A stretch of DNA of 64,000 bases from Faecalicatena sp. Marseille-Q4148 (GTDB lineage Bacteria; Bacillota; Clostridia; Lachnospirales; Lachnospiraceae): the NCBI GenBank assembly GCA_018228665.1, contig CP073692.1:1178001-1242000 (forward strand). The letters are read 5' to 3'. Positions 42,240-52,503 of the stretch are shown here, one piece after another. The notes under the pieces are model-generated. The model did no database searches. It had not been told where the DNA came from and saw nothing but the letters and a program-made list of their open reading frames with translations. Position numbers and translations under genes: made by a program. Positions within the stretch are counted from its first letter, which is position 1. Each line of letters opens with the position of its first letter.

Positions 42240-43118
42240 TTATTCCAACTGCTGATGCAGTTCCAACTTTTTCCCATCACTGATCACTGTAATATTCCCA
42301 TCTTTTGTTTCCAAATAATATACATTTCTTTTTTTCAATTCTTCTAATGTTTCCTTGTCTGCCGGATGCTTGTAGGAAGTGCAGATTGCAGCGTATTCCG
42401 GCTGCAATCGATCAAGGAGCGCCGGTAATTCTGTTTCATACACACCATGATGCGCCACTTTCAGAAAATCGCAGGCTTCAGTCGTACCGTCCTGCATCCA
42501 TTCCCGTATACGCTGTTTTTCTGCATCCCCTAAAAATACAAATCGATTTGCCCCATGTGTAACTGTCGTAATTAAGGAAAAATTATTATCCATCTCTGTA
42601 ATGTTTGCCGGGGCTTCATAAGAACTTGGCGGCTCGATCAGTATTTCTAAATCCTGCACAGCAAAACTCATATCCTCTTTAAGCGATTTTGTTTCTACCT
42701 TCCTTTGCTGAAGTGCATGCATGAAATCACTGAATTCCACATTCTGCCCTTGATAGGAAGGAATGATCGCTCTTTGGACATGCAGTTTTTCCACCAATGT
42801 ATCTGCTCCGCCCACATGATCCTTGTCAAAATGTGTAATTACAAGATCATTTATCGTCTCTTTTCCCTGCTGGTTTAAATAAGCAACAATCTCATCGCCA
42901 TCTTCCTCCTCTCCCGCATCAATTACCATTGTATAGTTTTCTTTTTCTAAGAGAATGGCATCTGCTTTCCCTACTTTGAATAAAGTGATTTTGACTGCCA
43001 GATTATCTTGTTCCGACATTTGGGGTTCTCTTTTCTTCCACCATACACCCGCTATCATTCCTATCAAAAGAATCCAAAGCAGCATTACATACAGTCCTAT
43101 TTTTTTTCTTTTTTCCAT
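42240..43118 (-). CDS. Membrane-anchored MBL-fold hydrolase (ComEC C-terminal type)
   Basis: The 292-residue protein has an N-terminal membrane helix (IGLYVMLLWILLIGMIAGVW) and an outward-facing metallo-beta-lactamase domain of the ComEC/competence type: VIDAGEEEDGDEI, THFDKDHVGGADTLV (metal site), FLGDAEKQRIREW and KVAHHGVYETE. It is 12 bases upstream of the VTC gene and heads this operon. It could cleave nucleic acid or a phosphorylated substrate outside the membrane. Confidence 0.85.
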   Translation of the reverse strand: MEKRKKIGLYVMLLWILLIGMIAGVWWKKREPQMSEQDNLAVKITLFKVGKADAILLEKENYTMVIDAGEEEDGDEIVAYLNQQGKETINDLVITHFDKDHVGGADTLVEKLHVQRAIIPSYQGQNVEFSDFMHALQQRKVETKSLKEDMSFAVQDLEILIEPPSSYEAPANITEMDNNFSLITTVTHGANRFVFLGDAEKQRIREWMQDGTTEACDFLKVAHHGVYETELPALLDRLQPEYAAICTSYKHPADKETLEELKKRNVYYLETKDGNITVISDGKKLELHQQLE

Positions 43119-43185
43119 CTCTCTTCCTCCTTTTCTACTATAACAATGTTTGAACCTGTCCTTTTATTGCATAAAAAAGTAAAAA

Positions 43186-43233
43186 AATCAAAAAAAATGC
43201 CTTACTCTCAGTTTTACCTGAGAATAAGACATT
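43186..43233 (-). terminator. Terminator of ppdK
   Basis: AATGCCTTACTCTCA (43196-43210) pairs with TGAGAATAAGACATT (43219-43233), 15 positions with two mismatches; on the minus strand a T8 tract follows. Confidence 0.85.
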
Positions 43234-43273
43234 TTCTTATGTTAAAATGCTATATTTACTATAAGGTTCGCAA

Positions 43274-45907
43274 TTAGTTTGCGTTCTTTTCACTAATAGC
43301 TGCCTGTGCTGCTGCAAGTCTTGCGATCGGCACACGGAATGGTGAGCAAGAAACGTAGTCTAAACCAATCTTATGGCAGAATTCTACAGAACTTGGATCT
43401 CCACCGTGTTCTCCACAGATACCTACATGCAGATTCGGGTTAACCGGTTTTCCTAATTTGATAGCTGTTTCCATAAGCTTACCTACACCGATCTGGTCTA
43501 ATTTTGCAAATGGATCGTTCTCGAAGATCTTAGCATCGTAGTAAGCTTCTAAGAATTTACCAGCATCATCACGGGAGAATCCGTATGTCATCTGAGTTAA
43601 ATCGTTTGTACCGAAGCAGAAGAAGTCTGCCTGTTTAGCGATCTCATCAGCTGTAAGAGCAGCTCTTGGGATCTCGATCATTGTACCAACTTCGTATTTT
43701 AACTCAACGCCTGCTGCTGCGATTTCAGCATCAGCTGTCTCTACTACCATATCTCTAACGTATTTTAATTCTTTTGCATCACAAGATAATGGAATCATGA
43801 TTTCCGGTTTTACTGCCCAGTCTGCATGTGCTTTCTGTACATTGATTGCTGCACGGATAACAGCTTTTGTCTGCATCTTAGCGATTTCCGGATATGTTAC
43901 AGCAAGACGAAGTCCACGATGTCCCATCATTGGGTTGAACTCATGTAAAGAATCAATGATTGCTTTAATCTGTTCAACTGTTTTGCCCTGTGTATCAGCA
44001 AGTTTCTTGATATCTTCCTCTGTTGTAGGAACGAATTCATGAAGCGGCGGATCTAAGAAACGGATTGTAACCGGATTTCCTTCCAGTGCTTCGTATAATT
44101 TTTCGAAGTCTCCCTGCTGTTCCGGAAGAATCTTCTCAAGAGCAGCTTCTCTTTCTTCTACTGTCTCAGAACAGATCATTTCACGGAATGCATCAATTCT
44201 GTTTCCTTCAAAGAACATATGCTCTGTACGGCAAAGACCGATACCTTCAGCGCCAAGCTCACGAGCTTTTCTAGCGTCTGCCGGTGTATCTGCATTTGTT
44301 CTAACTTTTAATGTTCTGTATTTGTCAGCCCATCCCATGATTCTTCCGAATTCTCCAGCGATTGTAGCATCAACTGTAGGAATCAGACCATCATAGATGT
44401 TACCTGTTGATCCATCAAGAGATAAGAAATCTCCTTCATGGTATTCTTTTCCTGCTAATGTGAATTTCTTATTAGCTTCGTCCATTGTGATGTCTCCACA
44501 TCCGGATACACAGCATGTACCCATACCACGAGCAACAACTGCTGCGTGAGATGTCATACCACCACGAACTGTCAGGATACCCTGAGCAGCTTTCATACCT
44601 TCGATATCTTCCGGTGATGTCTCAAGACGAACAAGAACAACTTTCTCTCCTCTTGCAGCCCATTCTTTTGCGTCTTCAGCTGTGAAAACGATCTTACCGC
44701 AAGCAGCTCCCGGAGATGCTCCTAAAGCTTTTCCAACCGGTACAGCTTTTTTGATTGCAGCTGCATCAAACTGTGGGTGAAGTAATGTATCAAGGTTACG
44801 AGGATCGATCATAGCTACTGCTTCTTCCTCTGTTCTCATTCCTTCATCTACTAAATCGCAAGCGATTTTAAGAGCAGCCTGAGCTGTTCTCTTACCGTTA
44901 CGTGTCTGTAACATGTAAAGTTTACCGTGCTCTACTGTAAACTCCATATCCTGCATATCTCTGTAGTGTTTTTCAAGAATCTGACATACTTCTTTGAACT
45001 GTACGAAAGCTTCCGGGAATTTCTGTTCCATTTCAGAAATGTGCATTGGTGTACGAACACCGGCAACAACGTCTTCACCCTGAGCATTTGTCAGGAATTC
45101 ACCGAACAGACCGTTATTTCCTGTAGCTGGGTCACGAGTAAATGCAACACCTGTACCACAGTCATCTCCCATGTTACCGAATGCCATCATCTGTACGTTA
45201 ACAGCTGTTCCCCAAGAATATGGGATATCGTTGTCACGACGGTATACGTTAGCACGTGGATTGTCCCAAGAACGGAATACAGCTTTGATAGCTCCCATTA
45301 ACTGTTCCTTTGGATCTGTAGGGAATTCTTCGCCGATTTTTTCTTTATATTCAGCTTTGAACTGTTCTGCAAGTTCATGAAGATCTTCAGCTGTCAGTTC
45401 TACGTCCTGTTTTACGCCTCTTTCTTCTTTCATCTTGTCGATCAGCTCTTCGAAGTATTTCTTACCTACTTCCATAACTACGTCAGAGTACATCTGGATA
45501 AATCTTCTGTAGCAGTCCCAAGCCCAACGAGCATTTCCTGATGCAGAAGCTAATGTCTCAACAACCTCTTCGTTCAGACCAAGGTTAAGGATTGTATCCA
45601 TCATACCAGGCATAGAAGCTCTTGCTCCTGAACGAACAGATACAAGAAGTGGATTCTCTTTGTCACCAAATTTCTTTCCAGTAACTTCTTCCATTTTAAC
45701 GATTGCATCCATGATCTGTTCCATGATCTCATCGTTAATCTTTCTTCCGTCTTCATAGTACTGTGTACAAGCATCTGTTGTGATTGTGAATCCCTGTGGT
45801 ACCGGAAGACCTAATTTTGTCATCTCAGCAAGGTTAGCACCTTTTCCACCAAGAGTGTTACGCATAGAAGCGTCACCTTCAGTGAACATATAAACCCATT
45901 TTGCCAT
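43274..45907 (-). CDS. ppdK: Pyruvate, phosphate dikinase
   Basis: The 877-residue enzyme interconverts pyruvate, ATP and Pi with PEP, AMP and PPi, a PPi-linked glycolytic step in anaerobes. Domains in order: ATP-binding (GGKGANLAEMTKLGLPVPQG, SVRSGARASMPGM), swivelling phospho-His domain (GGMTSHAAVVARGMGTCCV, catalytic His) and PEP/pyruvate TIM barrel with GICGEHGGDP (catalytic Cys). It is full length and stands alone under its own promoter with a hairpin leader. Codon use is strongly biased toward a few codons, fitting high expression. Confidence 0.97.
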   Translation of the reverse strand: MAKWVYMFTEGDASMRNTLGGKGANLAEMTKLGLPVPQGFTITTDACTQYYEDGRKINDEIMEQIMDAIVKMEEVTGKKFGDKENPLLVSVRSGARASMPGMMDTILNLGLNEEVVETLASASGNARWAWDCYRRFIQMYSDVVMEVGKKYFEELIDKMKEERGVKQDVELTAEDLHELAEQFKAEYKEKIGEEFPTDPKEQLMGAIKAVFRSWDNPRANVYRRDNDIPYSWGTAVNVQMMAFGNMGDDCGTGVAFTRDPATGNNGLFGEFLTNAQGEDVVAGVRTPMHISEMEQKFPEAFVQFKEVCQILEKHYRDMQDMEFTVEHGKLYMLQTRNGKRTAQAALKIACDLVDEGMRTEEEAVAMIDPRNLDTLLHPQFDAAAIKKAVPVGKALGASPGAACGKIVFTAEDAKEWAARGEKVVLVRLETSPEDIEGMKAAQGILTVRGGMTSHAAVVARGMGTCCVSGCGDITMDEANKKFTLAGKEYHEGDFLSLDGSTGNIYDGLIPTVDATIAGEFGRIMGWADKYRTLKVRTNADTPADARKARELGAEGIGLCRTEHMFFEGNRIDAFREMICSETVEEREAALEKILPEQQGDFEKLYEALEGNPVTIRFLDPPLHEFVPTTEEDIKKLADTQGKTVEQIKAIIDSLHEFNPMMGHRGLRLAVTYPEIAKMQTKAVIRAAINVQKAHADWAVKPEIMIPLSCDAKELKYVRDMVVETADAEIAAAGVELKYEVGTMIEIPRAALTADEIAKQADFFCFGTNDLTQMTYGFSRDDAGKFLEAYYDAKIFENDPFAKLDQIGVGKLMETAIKLGKPVNPNLHVGICGEHGGDPSSVEFCHKIGLDYVSCSPFRVPIARLAAAQAAISEKNAN

Positions 45908-45953
45908 GTCTTTACGACCTCCTCGTATTTTTTGTAAATATTTGGTATTTTGG

Positions 45954-45984
45954 AATATGAGCCATCTTTGAAATGTCTCATATT
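45954..45984 (-). promoter_or_regulatory. 5'-leader hairpin of ppdK
   Basis: AATATGAG (45954-45961) pairs with CTCATATT (45977-45984), 15-base loop, located about 50 bases before the start codon within the transcript. It has no T tract and may stabilise the mRNA. Confidence 0.5.
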
Positions 45985-46017
45985 ACTAACAAATTTCGCG
46001 ATTTTCACCGCAATCAT

Positions 46018-46046
46018 ATTGTAAATGTTTTAACAAGGTTCGTCAA
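46018..46046 (-). promoter_or_regulatory. Promoter of ppdK
   Basis: Minus-strand TTGACG (46041-46046), 17-base spacer, TACAAT (46018-46023), giving a leader of about 105 bases. Confidence 0.7.
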
Positions 46047-46129
46047 GTGAGAACTGCTTTTTTGCCGAGAATCATCAACATTTTATAAATTTCTTATAAT
46101 ATTTTTATAAATCTTCACAGTACTCCGAC

Positions 46130-46158
46130 TTGCTTTTCCGACATTTATCTACTATAAT
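46130..46158 (+). promoter_or_regulatory. Promoter of the YesL-like gene
   Basis: TTGCTT (46130-46135), 17-base spacer, TATAAT (46153-46158), 31 bases upstream of the start codon. Confidence 0.6.
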
Positions 46159-46189
46159 CTTAATCAGATTGCTTTTTAGGAGGGTATTT

Positions 46190-46861
46190 ATGAACAGACT
46201 TTTTGATTTGGACAATCCCATAATGCGTTTTCTCGGGAAGTTGTTCGACTTAATGTATTTAAACCTTTTATTTCTTTTGTGCAGCATCCCGATTGTTACG
46301 ATTGGCGCTTCTCTGACTGCCATGTACAGTGTTGCATTAAAAATGGTCAAAAATGAAGAAACTTATATTGGAAAAGACTTTTTCAAGTCTTTCCGAATGA
46401 ATTTCAAGCAGGGAACGATCATCTGGATTCTTTTTCTGCTGATCGGATGGATTCTGTATGCGGATACACAGATTGTAAAAACCATGACGGGAAGCTGGAC
46501 GAAACCGTTCCGAATCGGAATTTTTTCTATTTCACTCATTATTTTCTGTATGTTTATTTATGTATTTCCGATTCTCGCAAGATTTGTCAACAGCGTAAAA
46601 GTTACGATCAAAAATTCATTATTGATGAGTATTGCCCATCTTCCTTTTACCGTATTGTTTATTCTCATCGATGTTTTAATTATTTTTATTGCTACAAGAT
46701 CCGGTTATGCCCTTTATACAACACTTTTTGTCAGCATGATCGGCGGTACTGCAGGTGTTGCTTACATTCAGTCCGTATTTTTCCGCAAGATTTTCAAACG
46801 ATATGAACCGGAAGAAGCAGAGCTTTCTGAAACATCTGACTACATAGCCGAAGACAATTAA
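46190..46861 (+). CDS. YesL/DUF624-family membrane protein
   Basis: The 223-residue protein starts at the ATG at 46190 after AGGAGG. It has about five membrane segments and the DUF624 pattern (MRFLGKLFDLMYLNLLFLLC, SIPIVTIGASLTAMYSVALK). YesL homologues lie near polysaccharide-uptake ABC systems in Bacilli and Clostridia, with unproven function. Here it stands alone. Confidence 0.85.
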   Translation: MNRLFDLDNPIMRFLGKLFDLMYLNLLFLLCSIPIVTIGASLTAMYSVALKMVKNEETYIGKDFFKSFRMNFKQGTIIWILFLLIGWILYADTQIVKTMTGSWTKPFRIGIFSISLIIFCMFIYVFPILARFVNSVKVTIKNSLLMSIAHLPFTVLFILIDVLIIFIATRSGYALYTTLFVSMIGGTAGVAYIQSVFFRKIFKRYEPEEAELSETSDYIAEDN

Positions 46862-46880
46862 GCCGCATACTCCAAACAGT

Positions 46881-46945
46881 AAAACACACTGGAAGCTTTA
46901 TGATACCTCTTACATGTATCCTGAAGTTCCAGTGTGTTTTTATAT
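46881..46945. terminator. Bidirectional terminator between YesL and the sensor kinase
   Basis: AAAACACACTGGAA (46881-46894) pairs perfectly with TTCCAGTGTGTTTT (46927-46940); A and T runs at both edges suit both convergent genes. Confidence 0.85.
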
Positions 46946-46956
46946 TCATTCAATCA

Positions 46957-49776
46957 TTACAGTAACTTTTCCAGTGTCTTGCACAGAAGATCCATATCAA
47001 CCGGCTTTGCAATATGCCCATTCATACCCGCTTCGATGGATTTCTGAACATCTTCTGCAAATGCATTTGCAGTCATCGCAAGGATTATAATATCTTTTGC
47101 CTCTGCATGAGACAGACTGCGAATTCTTCTTGTCGCTTCATAACCGTCCATAACCGGCATCTGAATGTCCATAAATATCGCATCATATGTTCCGGGAGCA
47201 CACGCGGCAAATGCTTCCACTGCCTCTTGTCCATTCTCTTTCAAGGTATACGTCGCGCCTCTCATCTGAAGCAGTTCTCCTAAAATTTCTGAATTAATTG
47301 CATTATCTTCTACCAAAAGGAAGTGTTTTCCACTTAATATTTCTTTGACAGCTTCGCCGTCTGCAAGCACGGTATGTTTCTCTTCTTCAGCAATCTCTTC
47401 AAATTCTAATTCAACTGTGAACGTACTTCCCTGATGTAACTTGCTCTCAACAGAGATATTTCCTCCCATCAGCTCCACAAGTCCTTTTGTAATACTAAGC
47501 CCAAGACCTGTTCCTTCTACGCGTACAACACTCTCACTTCTGATAAATGGTTCAAATAATCGTTCCTGAAACTCCTGACTCATGCCAATCCCTGTGTCTG
47601 CCACGCAAAAACGGTAGCGGACTTTCCCCGGAACAACTGCCGGAATCTCTTCTGTTCGAAAAGTAACTTTGCCGCCTTCCATTGTAAATTTGAATGCATT
47701 ACTTAACAGATTAATCAAAATCTGTTTTATACGCAGCAAATCTCCCATAAACTGCGGATGTGCAAATACACTTTTTTCAATCACAAAGTGCAAGCCTGCA
47801 TCTTTTGACTGGGATACCATAATAGATGCAATTTGATCGATCAACTCTTCTACATGAACAGACGCACAATTCAAGTGAATTTTAGACTGCTCAATCTGGC
47901 TCATATCCAGCACATCATTGATCAGACTCAGCAGATGCTGTGATGACACAGAAATTTTATGTAAATAATCATGCACCTTTTCTTTTTGGTTTAGATTTGC
48001 CAACGCAAGTGTTGTCATTCCTACAATGGCATTCATCGGCGTACGGATGTCGTGACTCATAGAGGACAGAAAATCACTCTTAACACGGCTTGCTTTTTCT
48101 GCCTCTGACAATGCTTTTTCCAATTCATTTTTAGCTTTGAGCTCTGCCTCCAGCATCTCCGTCACATCTGAACGCACAAAGCAAACTCGTCCCAGACGCA
48201 GATCAATCGCAGAAATAATCATATTTTTCGTTGCAATACTTCCCTGTGCATTTCGAATGGAGTAGGTAAAAGAATATGTCGGCTGCTTTTTCAGCCGTTC
48301 CATGATCAATTTTCCATCCAGCATAGATTTTGTCCGTTCCTGATCTGCATCGATGACAAGACTTTGGAAGATCCGTTCCAAACGTTTCGTATAAGCTCCG
48401 CTTTCCTCGTTAATATTATCGTCACCGCCGCTGACAATCTGATAGTGATCATCCAACAAATCCACATCTGCAACAAGGTCATAACTTATAGATGACAGTT
48501 GAAGAAGAATCTTCTCCCGAATCGTTTTTTCCGTAATGTCTGTAACCGTTAAGATTCCCGTAATATCTCCTGTATCCGGTGTCTCCACCAGATTCACTTT
48601 AAACTGCACATAGCGGCCTTCCTGATTCTTTGGCAACTGTACATAACAAGGCATTACTACTTCTGTAATCCCATTTTCAAATGCCTGTATTGACGGTTCG
48701 TTTAAATATTTTGCATAAAACTGCTCTCGTTCCTTCTCATCAACAATCAGTGTTCCGATTCCTTTAAAAAAATCTTCTCTTACATATCCAAAGTTCGCAA
48801 GCAGTTCGGAATGTGTATGATCTACAATCTCTATAATTCTATCCTGTGTAATATTGCAGTGTCCCAAAATCAGTGTGTCCGGTCCTGTCATTAGATAATG
48901 CTGAAAAATCTGTTCTTTATACTGCTGACGCAGCTGTTCCTGCATCTTCTTCTCCACTGTAATGTCATGATAATCCGCATATACTCTTGCATTTCCACCA
49001 TCACTTTGAATTAAAGAGAACTTTACGTTAACCCAGATATAATCTCCGCGACCGGTTCGGAGTCGATATTGCAGCTCATATCTCTCTTTCTGCTCCCGAA
49101 TACACTGATCCAGTGTTTCTTTCACATACCCCTGATCATCCGGATGTACCCCTGAAAGTGCATCTTCTTTATACATATTCCAGGCTTCTTCCATCGGCAT
49201 GTCAACCATCTCTGCAAATCCATTTGACAGATACTCCGGAGTCAAAGCGCCGTCCAGCTCATGCCGGACCACTGCGACACCGCCCGGAAGATATTTTAAT
49301 ACCGTCTGAAAATATTGTTCTAACCGCTCTTTTTCCTTTTTCATCTCCATTTCTTCTGTAATATCTCTTACATACTTGATGTAGGCCGGGATTCCATTCC
49401 AGTTTGTCTCCCGGAATCGCGTTGTGTAGAATCGCCCTTCTTCTTCAAAATTCATCTCATGTATTCTATCATCCGGATCATGTGAATTCAACGTACAATA
49501 CTTACAAGGCTCTGTTTTCCCGTACAAAAATTCATAACATTTACACCCTGATGGGGCTTTCTCTGCTTCATACGTTCTTTTCAGATCATTTGCATAAAGG
49601 AGATTATAATTACTCTTATCAATCACATAAATATCATCTACCGTCTCACTCGCAATGTCCTGGAGCAGTTGTATCTCCGGAGAACAATATCCAAATGCAG
49701 CTCTCCCTGTTTTTTCATCACAGACCGCATCTTCTTCGTGAAGTGCATCTGCAATTCTATTTCCCTTAACATCCAT
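46957..49776 (-). CDS. Hybrid sensor histidine kinase with PAS domains and receiver
   Basis: The 939-residue cytosolic kinase starts at the ATG at 49776, overlapping the Hpt stop (ATGGATGTTAA). Order: a Cys-rich PAS-like region ([17 protein letters not shown] near residue 75), at least two more PAS domains, HisKA ([15 protein letters not shown], phospho-His), HATPase ([25 protein letters not shown]) and a C-terminal receiver ([24 protein letters not shown]). No membrane segment is seen. The Cys cluster could sense redox or bind a cofactor. With the Hpt and response regulator it forms a phosphorelay. Confidence 0.92.
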   Translation of the reverse strand: MDVKGNRIADALHEEDAVCDEKTGRAAFGYCSPEIQLLQDIASETVDDIYVIDKSNYNLLYANDLKRTYEAEKAPSGCKCYEFLYGKTEPCKYCTLNSHDPDDRIHEMNFEEEGRFYTTRFRETNWNGIPAYIKYVRDITEEMEMKKEKERLEQYFQTVLKYLPGGVAVVRHELDGALTPEYLSNGFAEMVDMPMEEAWNMYKEDALSGVHPDDQGYVKETLDQCIREQKERYELQYRLRTGRGDYIWVNVKFSLIQSDGGNARVYADYHDITVEKKMQEQLRQQYKEQIFQHYLMTGPDTLILGHCNITQDRIIEIVDHTHSELLANFGYVREDFFKGIGTLIVDEKEREQFYAKYLNEPSIQAFENGITEVVMPCYVQLPKNQEGRYVQFKVNLVETPDTGDITGILTVTDITEKTIREKILLQLSSISYDLVADVDLLDDHYQIVSGGDDNINEESGAYTKRLERIFQSLVIDADQERTKSMLDGKLIMERLKKQPTYSFTYSIRNAQGSIATKNMIISAIDLRLGRVCFVRSDVTEMLEAELKAKNELEKALSEAEKASRVKSDFLSSMSHDIRTPMNAIVGMTTLALANLNQKEKVHDYLHKISVSSQHLLSLINDVLDMSQIEQSKIHLNCASVHVEELIDQIASIMVSQSKDAGLHFVIEKSVFAHPQFMGDLLRIKQILINLLSNAFKFTMEGGKVTFRTEEIPAVVPGKVRYRFCVADTGIGMSQEFQERLFEPFIRSESVVRVEGTGLGLSITKGLVELMGGNISVESKLHQGSTFTVELEFEEIAEEEKHTVLADGEAVKEILSGKHFLLVEDNAINSEILGELLQMRGATYTLKENGQEAVEAFAACAPGTYDAIFMDIQMPVMDGYEATRRIRSLSHAEAKDIIILAMTANAFAEDVQKSIEAGMNGHIAKPVDMDLLCKTLEKLL

Positions 49777-50131
49777 GACATTCCCTCTCATACTTACGAA
49801 TCAGTTCTATGTGACGTTTATACTCGCTGACAAGCGATTCTTTCCATTCTTCTCCTTTCTGAAGATCTTCCCGCCGCAGCGCTTCCGTTATCTCGTTTAC
49901 CGGAGCAAAGAGCGCTTCAAATCCCAGATTCATACAGACGCCTTTGAGTGTATGAATTGCCCGAAAAGCTTCTGAAATATTCTGCTTTTCAAATTCACTA
50001 AGGAATAAATCATAGCTGTCATCTTTTAAGAATAAAAGAACAAAACGCTGAATTCGCTCTTCTTTTCCAAATCGTTCCAAAATCCCCTCATAGTTTCCGC
50101 CTAGTTTCTCATATAACTCCTGCAATGTCAT
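49766..50131 (-). CDS. Hpt-domain phosphotransfer protein
   Basis: The 121-residue helical protein carries the phosphotransfer motif [14 protein letters not shown] (phospho-His in HTLKG). Start ATG 50131 follows GGAGGGAAAGCAT. It should shuttle phosphate between the kinase receiver and the response regulator encoded on either side; gene overlap with the kinase fits a dedicated relay. Confidence 0.9.
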   Translation of the reverse strand: MTLQELYEKLGGNYEGILERFGKEERIQRFVLLFLKDDSYDLFLSEFEKQNISEAFRAIHTLKGVCMNLGFEALFAPVNEITEALRREDLQKGEEWKESLVSEYKRHIELIRKYERECHGC

Positions 50132-50161
50132 ATGCTTTCCCTCCAACAGTTTCTAACAAGC

Positions 50162-52252
50162 TTATACGAAATTATCTTTCACCGTCTCCTCAATTTCTGA
50201 AATAGCAGTCGGAACCAAATCCGTCTGCATACTCATTTTAAAATTAGAAGAATTTCCCGGCCCCTGGCATTTTGCCTCATAGAGCGCCCGGTCTGCACAG
50301 CGATACAGCATATCATAAGAACGGTCTACAAAAGGTGTTTCCGCAATCCCCATGCTCACTGAAATATGTACTCCGTCATACTCTCCTGTGAGCGACTCAA
50401 ATATCTTCTCCACTGTATCTTCCTGCTTAGAATGACACCGCTGAAATACGAGGAATTCATCTCCTCCGATTCTGGCGATAAGTGCCCCTTCCTCCACATT
50501 GCTTCGGAGCAATTCTGCCATATACTTGAGCAGCCGATTGCCAAAACTGTGGCCTCTCTGCCTGTTTACATTTTTAAAATAATCCAGGTCAAAAATCATC
50601 ATTGCAAATTCTTCTTCCGGATGCTTCTGCAAGCAGCTTTCTACTTTTTTCCTTGCATATGCCCGATTGTACAAACCGGTTAACGGATCCAGCATTACCA
50701 ACTGCTGCAGCCGATTCAATTCTTCTGCACCGCCTCCGGAATCAAGCACCTTACCTATCACACCTTCATATGTTGATTTTCCTGCATTGCCCCACATCGT
50801 TCTGCAGATCAATCGTTTTCGCCTGTGTATCCCTTCGATAAACAGATCACACTCAAATTCTACAACCGGATGTTCCTCATCTGCTGCTTTTAACAGCTGT
50901 TCCAGACAGCTCAAATCCTCTTTTCGTATCATTCGTAAAAGCTGCTCCTGTTCCATTGGATTCAGCATTACCTGCGGTAATTTTAACTGTTTGGCTCCCC
51001 ATTCTGACAATGTCAGCATTGATGGGATATTTGTATACTCAAACTGAATCTCTGATGATAACGAAGAAAAGAACTGAAACTTAATCCGCTCTTCTTCCAA
51101 AAGGTTCAGTGTACGGTTAGATGCTGTAATTTCTTTCTGTGACAACAGCTGTTCTGTGATCGTCCGGATTTCCTTTCTGCTCTCCTGTCCAAAGGAACGC
51201 AGCGTTAACTCTTCCTGAATCCGATCAGAAATATCACTCAGACATTCCAAAAGCAGCGGATGAAAACAGCCGCACTCGCCATTTAGAATCATTTGAAGTG
51301 ATTTTTCATGTGAAAATGCTTTTTTATACACACGTTCACTCGTCAGCGCATCATAGGCGTCCGCAATCGAAACTGCCTGAGCCGAAATTGGTATTTCCTC
51401 TCCTTTCAGTCCGTCCGGATACCCTCTGCCGTCATAACGCTCATGATGCCACCTGCAAATCTCGTAAGCCACTTCCACCAACGGTTCTTCTTTGTGAAGT
51501 GGAAGGTCCTCCAGCATATTTGCTCCAATCAGCGAATGTGTCTTCATAATCTCAAATTCTTCCTCTGTCAGCCTGCCTGGTTTGTTCAGAATTTCTTCTG
51601 AAATCGAAATCTTTCCAATATCATGGAAAGCTGCCGCCTTACTGATCAGCGAGATTCTTTCCGGACTCAGATTATATTTATCTGTCTTTTCCCGCAGGCG
51701 CTTCAAAAGCATCTCCGTTACTGTCCCGATATGCAACACGTGAAGACCGCTCTCACCATTCCGGAATTCCACAATGTGACTTAAAATCGAAATCATCAAT
51801 GTACTGTTTTTCTCACTCTCATACATCTGATCTGCGATCATAGAAATCAGTCGTTTTTGTTTGGAATACAGCATCATTGTATTGACTACCCTGCGGCAGA
51901 CAATTACTTCATCAAATGGTCTGCTGATATAATCAGCTGCACCGAGTTCATATGCCCGTTCCACAACAGAGTGGGAGTTTTCTGCTGAAATCATAATCAC
52001 CGGGATCTCTTCTATCCAGTGATAGCGATTCATCATTGCCAGCACTTCAAATCCATCCATCTTCGGCATAACAACATCCAGTAAAACAAGTGAAATCTTC
52101 GTTCCATAGTTGTGGAGCAGTTCCACTGCCTCTACTCCATTTTCCGCTTCCAGGATCTCATATCGTTCTTCCAGCATATCCGCAAGAATGGCTCTGTTAA
52201 TCGCAGAATCATCTACAATTAGAATTTTATTACTCTTTTTCCTGTTAGACAT
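50162..52252 (-). CDS. Response regulator with HD-GYP and GGDEF output domains
   Basis: The 696-residue protein has a receiver (ILIVDDSAINRAIL, LLDVVMPKMDG), an HD-GYP phosphodiesterase domain (FHDIGKISISEEIL, WHHERYDGRGYPDG, both complete), a PAS-like middle (about residues 390-500) and a C-terminal GGDEF cyclase (DPLTGLYNRAYA, ARIGGDEFLVF). Making and breaking of c-di-GMP in one chain under receiver control is implied. Start ATG 52252 follows AAAGAGAAG; upstream codons are poor starts. Confidence 0.92.
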   Translation of the reverse strand: MSNRKKSNKILIVDDSAINRAILADMLEERYEILEAENGVEAVELLHNYGTKISLVLLDVVMPKMDGFEVLAMMNRYHWIEEIPVIMISAENSHSVVERAYELGAADYISRPFDEVIVCRRVVNTMMLYSKQKRLISMIADQMYESEKNSTLMISILSHIVEFRNGESGLHVLHIGTVTEMLLKRLREKTDKYNLSPERISLISKAAAFHDIGKISISEEILNKPGRLTEEEFEIMKTHSLIGANMLEDLPLHKEEPLVEVAYEICRWHHERYDGRGYPDGLKGEEIPISAQAVSIADAYDALTSERVYKKAFSHEKSLQMILNGECGCFHPLLLECLSDISDRIQEELTLRSFGQESRKEIRTITEQLLSQKEITASNRTLNLLEEERIKFQFFSSLSSEIQFEYTNIPSMLTLSEWGAKQLKLPQVMLNPMEQEQLLRMIRKEDLSCLEQLLKAADEEHPVVEFECDLFIEGIHRRKRLICRTMWGNAGKSTYEGVIGKVLDSGGGAEELNRLQQLVMLDPLTGLYNRAYARKKVESCLQKHPEEEFAMMIFDLDYFKNVNRQRGHSFGNRLLKYMAELLRSNVEEGALIARIGGDEFLVFQRCHSKQEDTVEKIFESLTGEYDGVHISVSMGIAETPFVDRSYDMLYRCADRALYEAKCQGPGNSSNFKMSMQTDLVPTAISEIEETVKDNFV

Positions 52253-52368
52253 CTTCTCTTTATTTTCGTTTATCCTCTGACCACATCTCACCAGAGTTTT
52301 GCAGCCCGGATTTTCCCCTTTCCTTAGAATAAATGTGTGAAATCTTCCTAAATTTATATATTTATTCT

Positions 52369-52377
52369 AGTATAGCA
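52369..52377 (-). promoter_or_regulatory. Extended -10 promoter of the phosphorelay operon
   Basis: Minus-strand TGCTATACT (52369-52377) lies about 115 bases upstream of the response-regulator start; a CTGACA at 19 bases is a weak -35. Confidence 0.5.
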
Positions 52378-52503
52378 TAAATTATAGATTAGATGTCAGA
52401 TTAATTTCTTTTCTTCTTTTTTCCAGTTCCGCTTTCGTACCGCTTTTTGTTATGATAATTCTGCAGCTACAGCTACTTATTTTTTATGCAAGGAGGATAT
52501 CAT

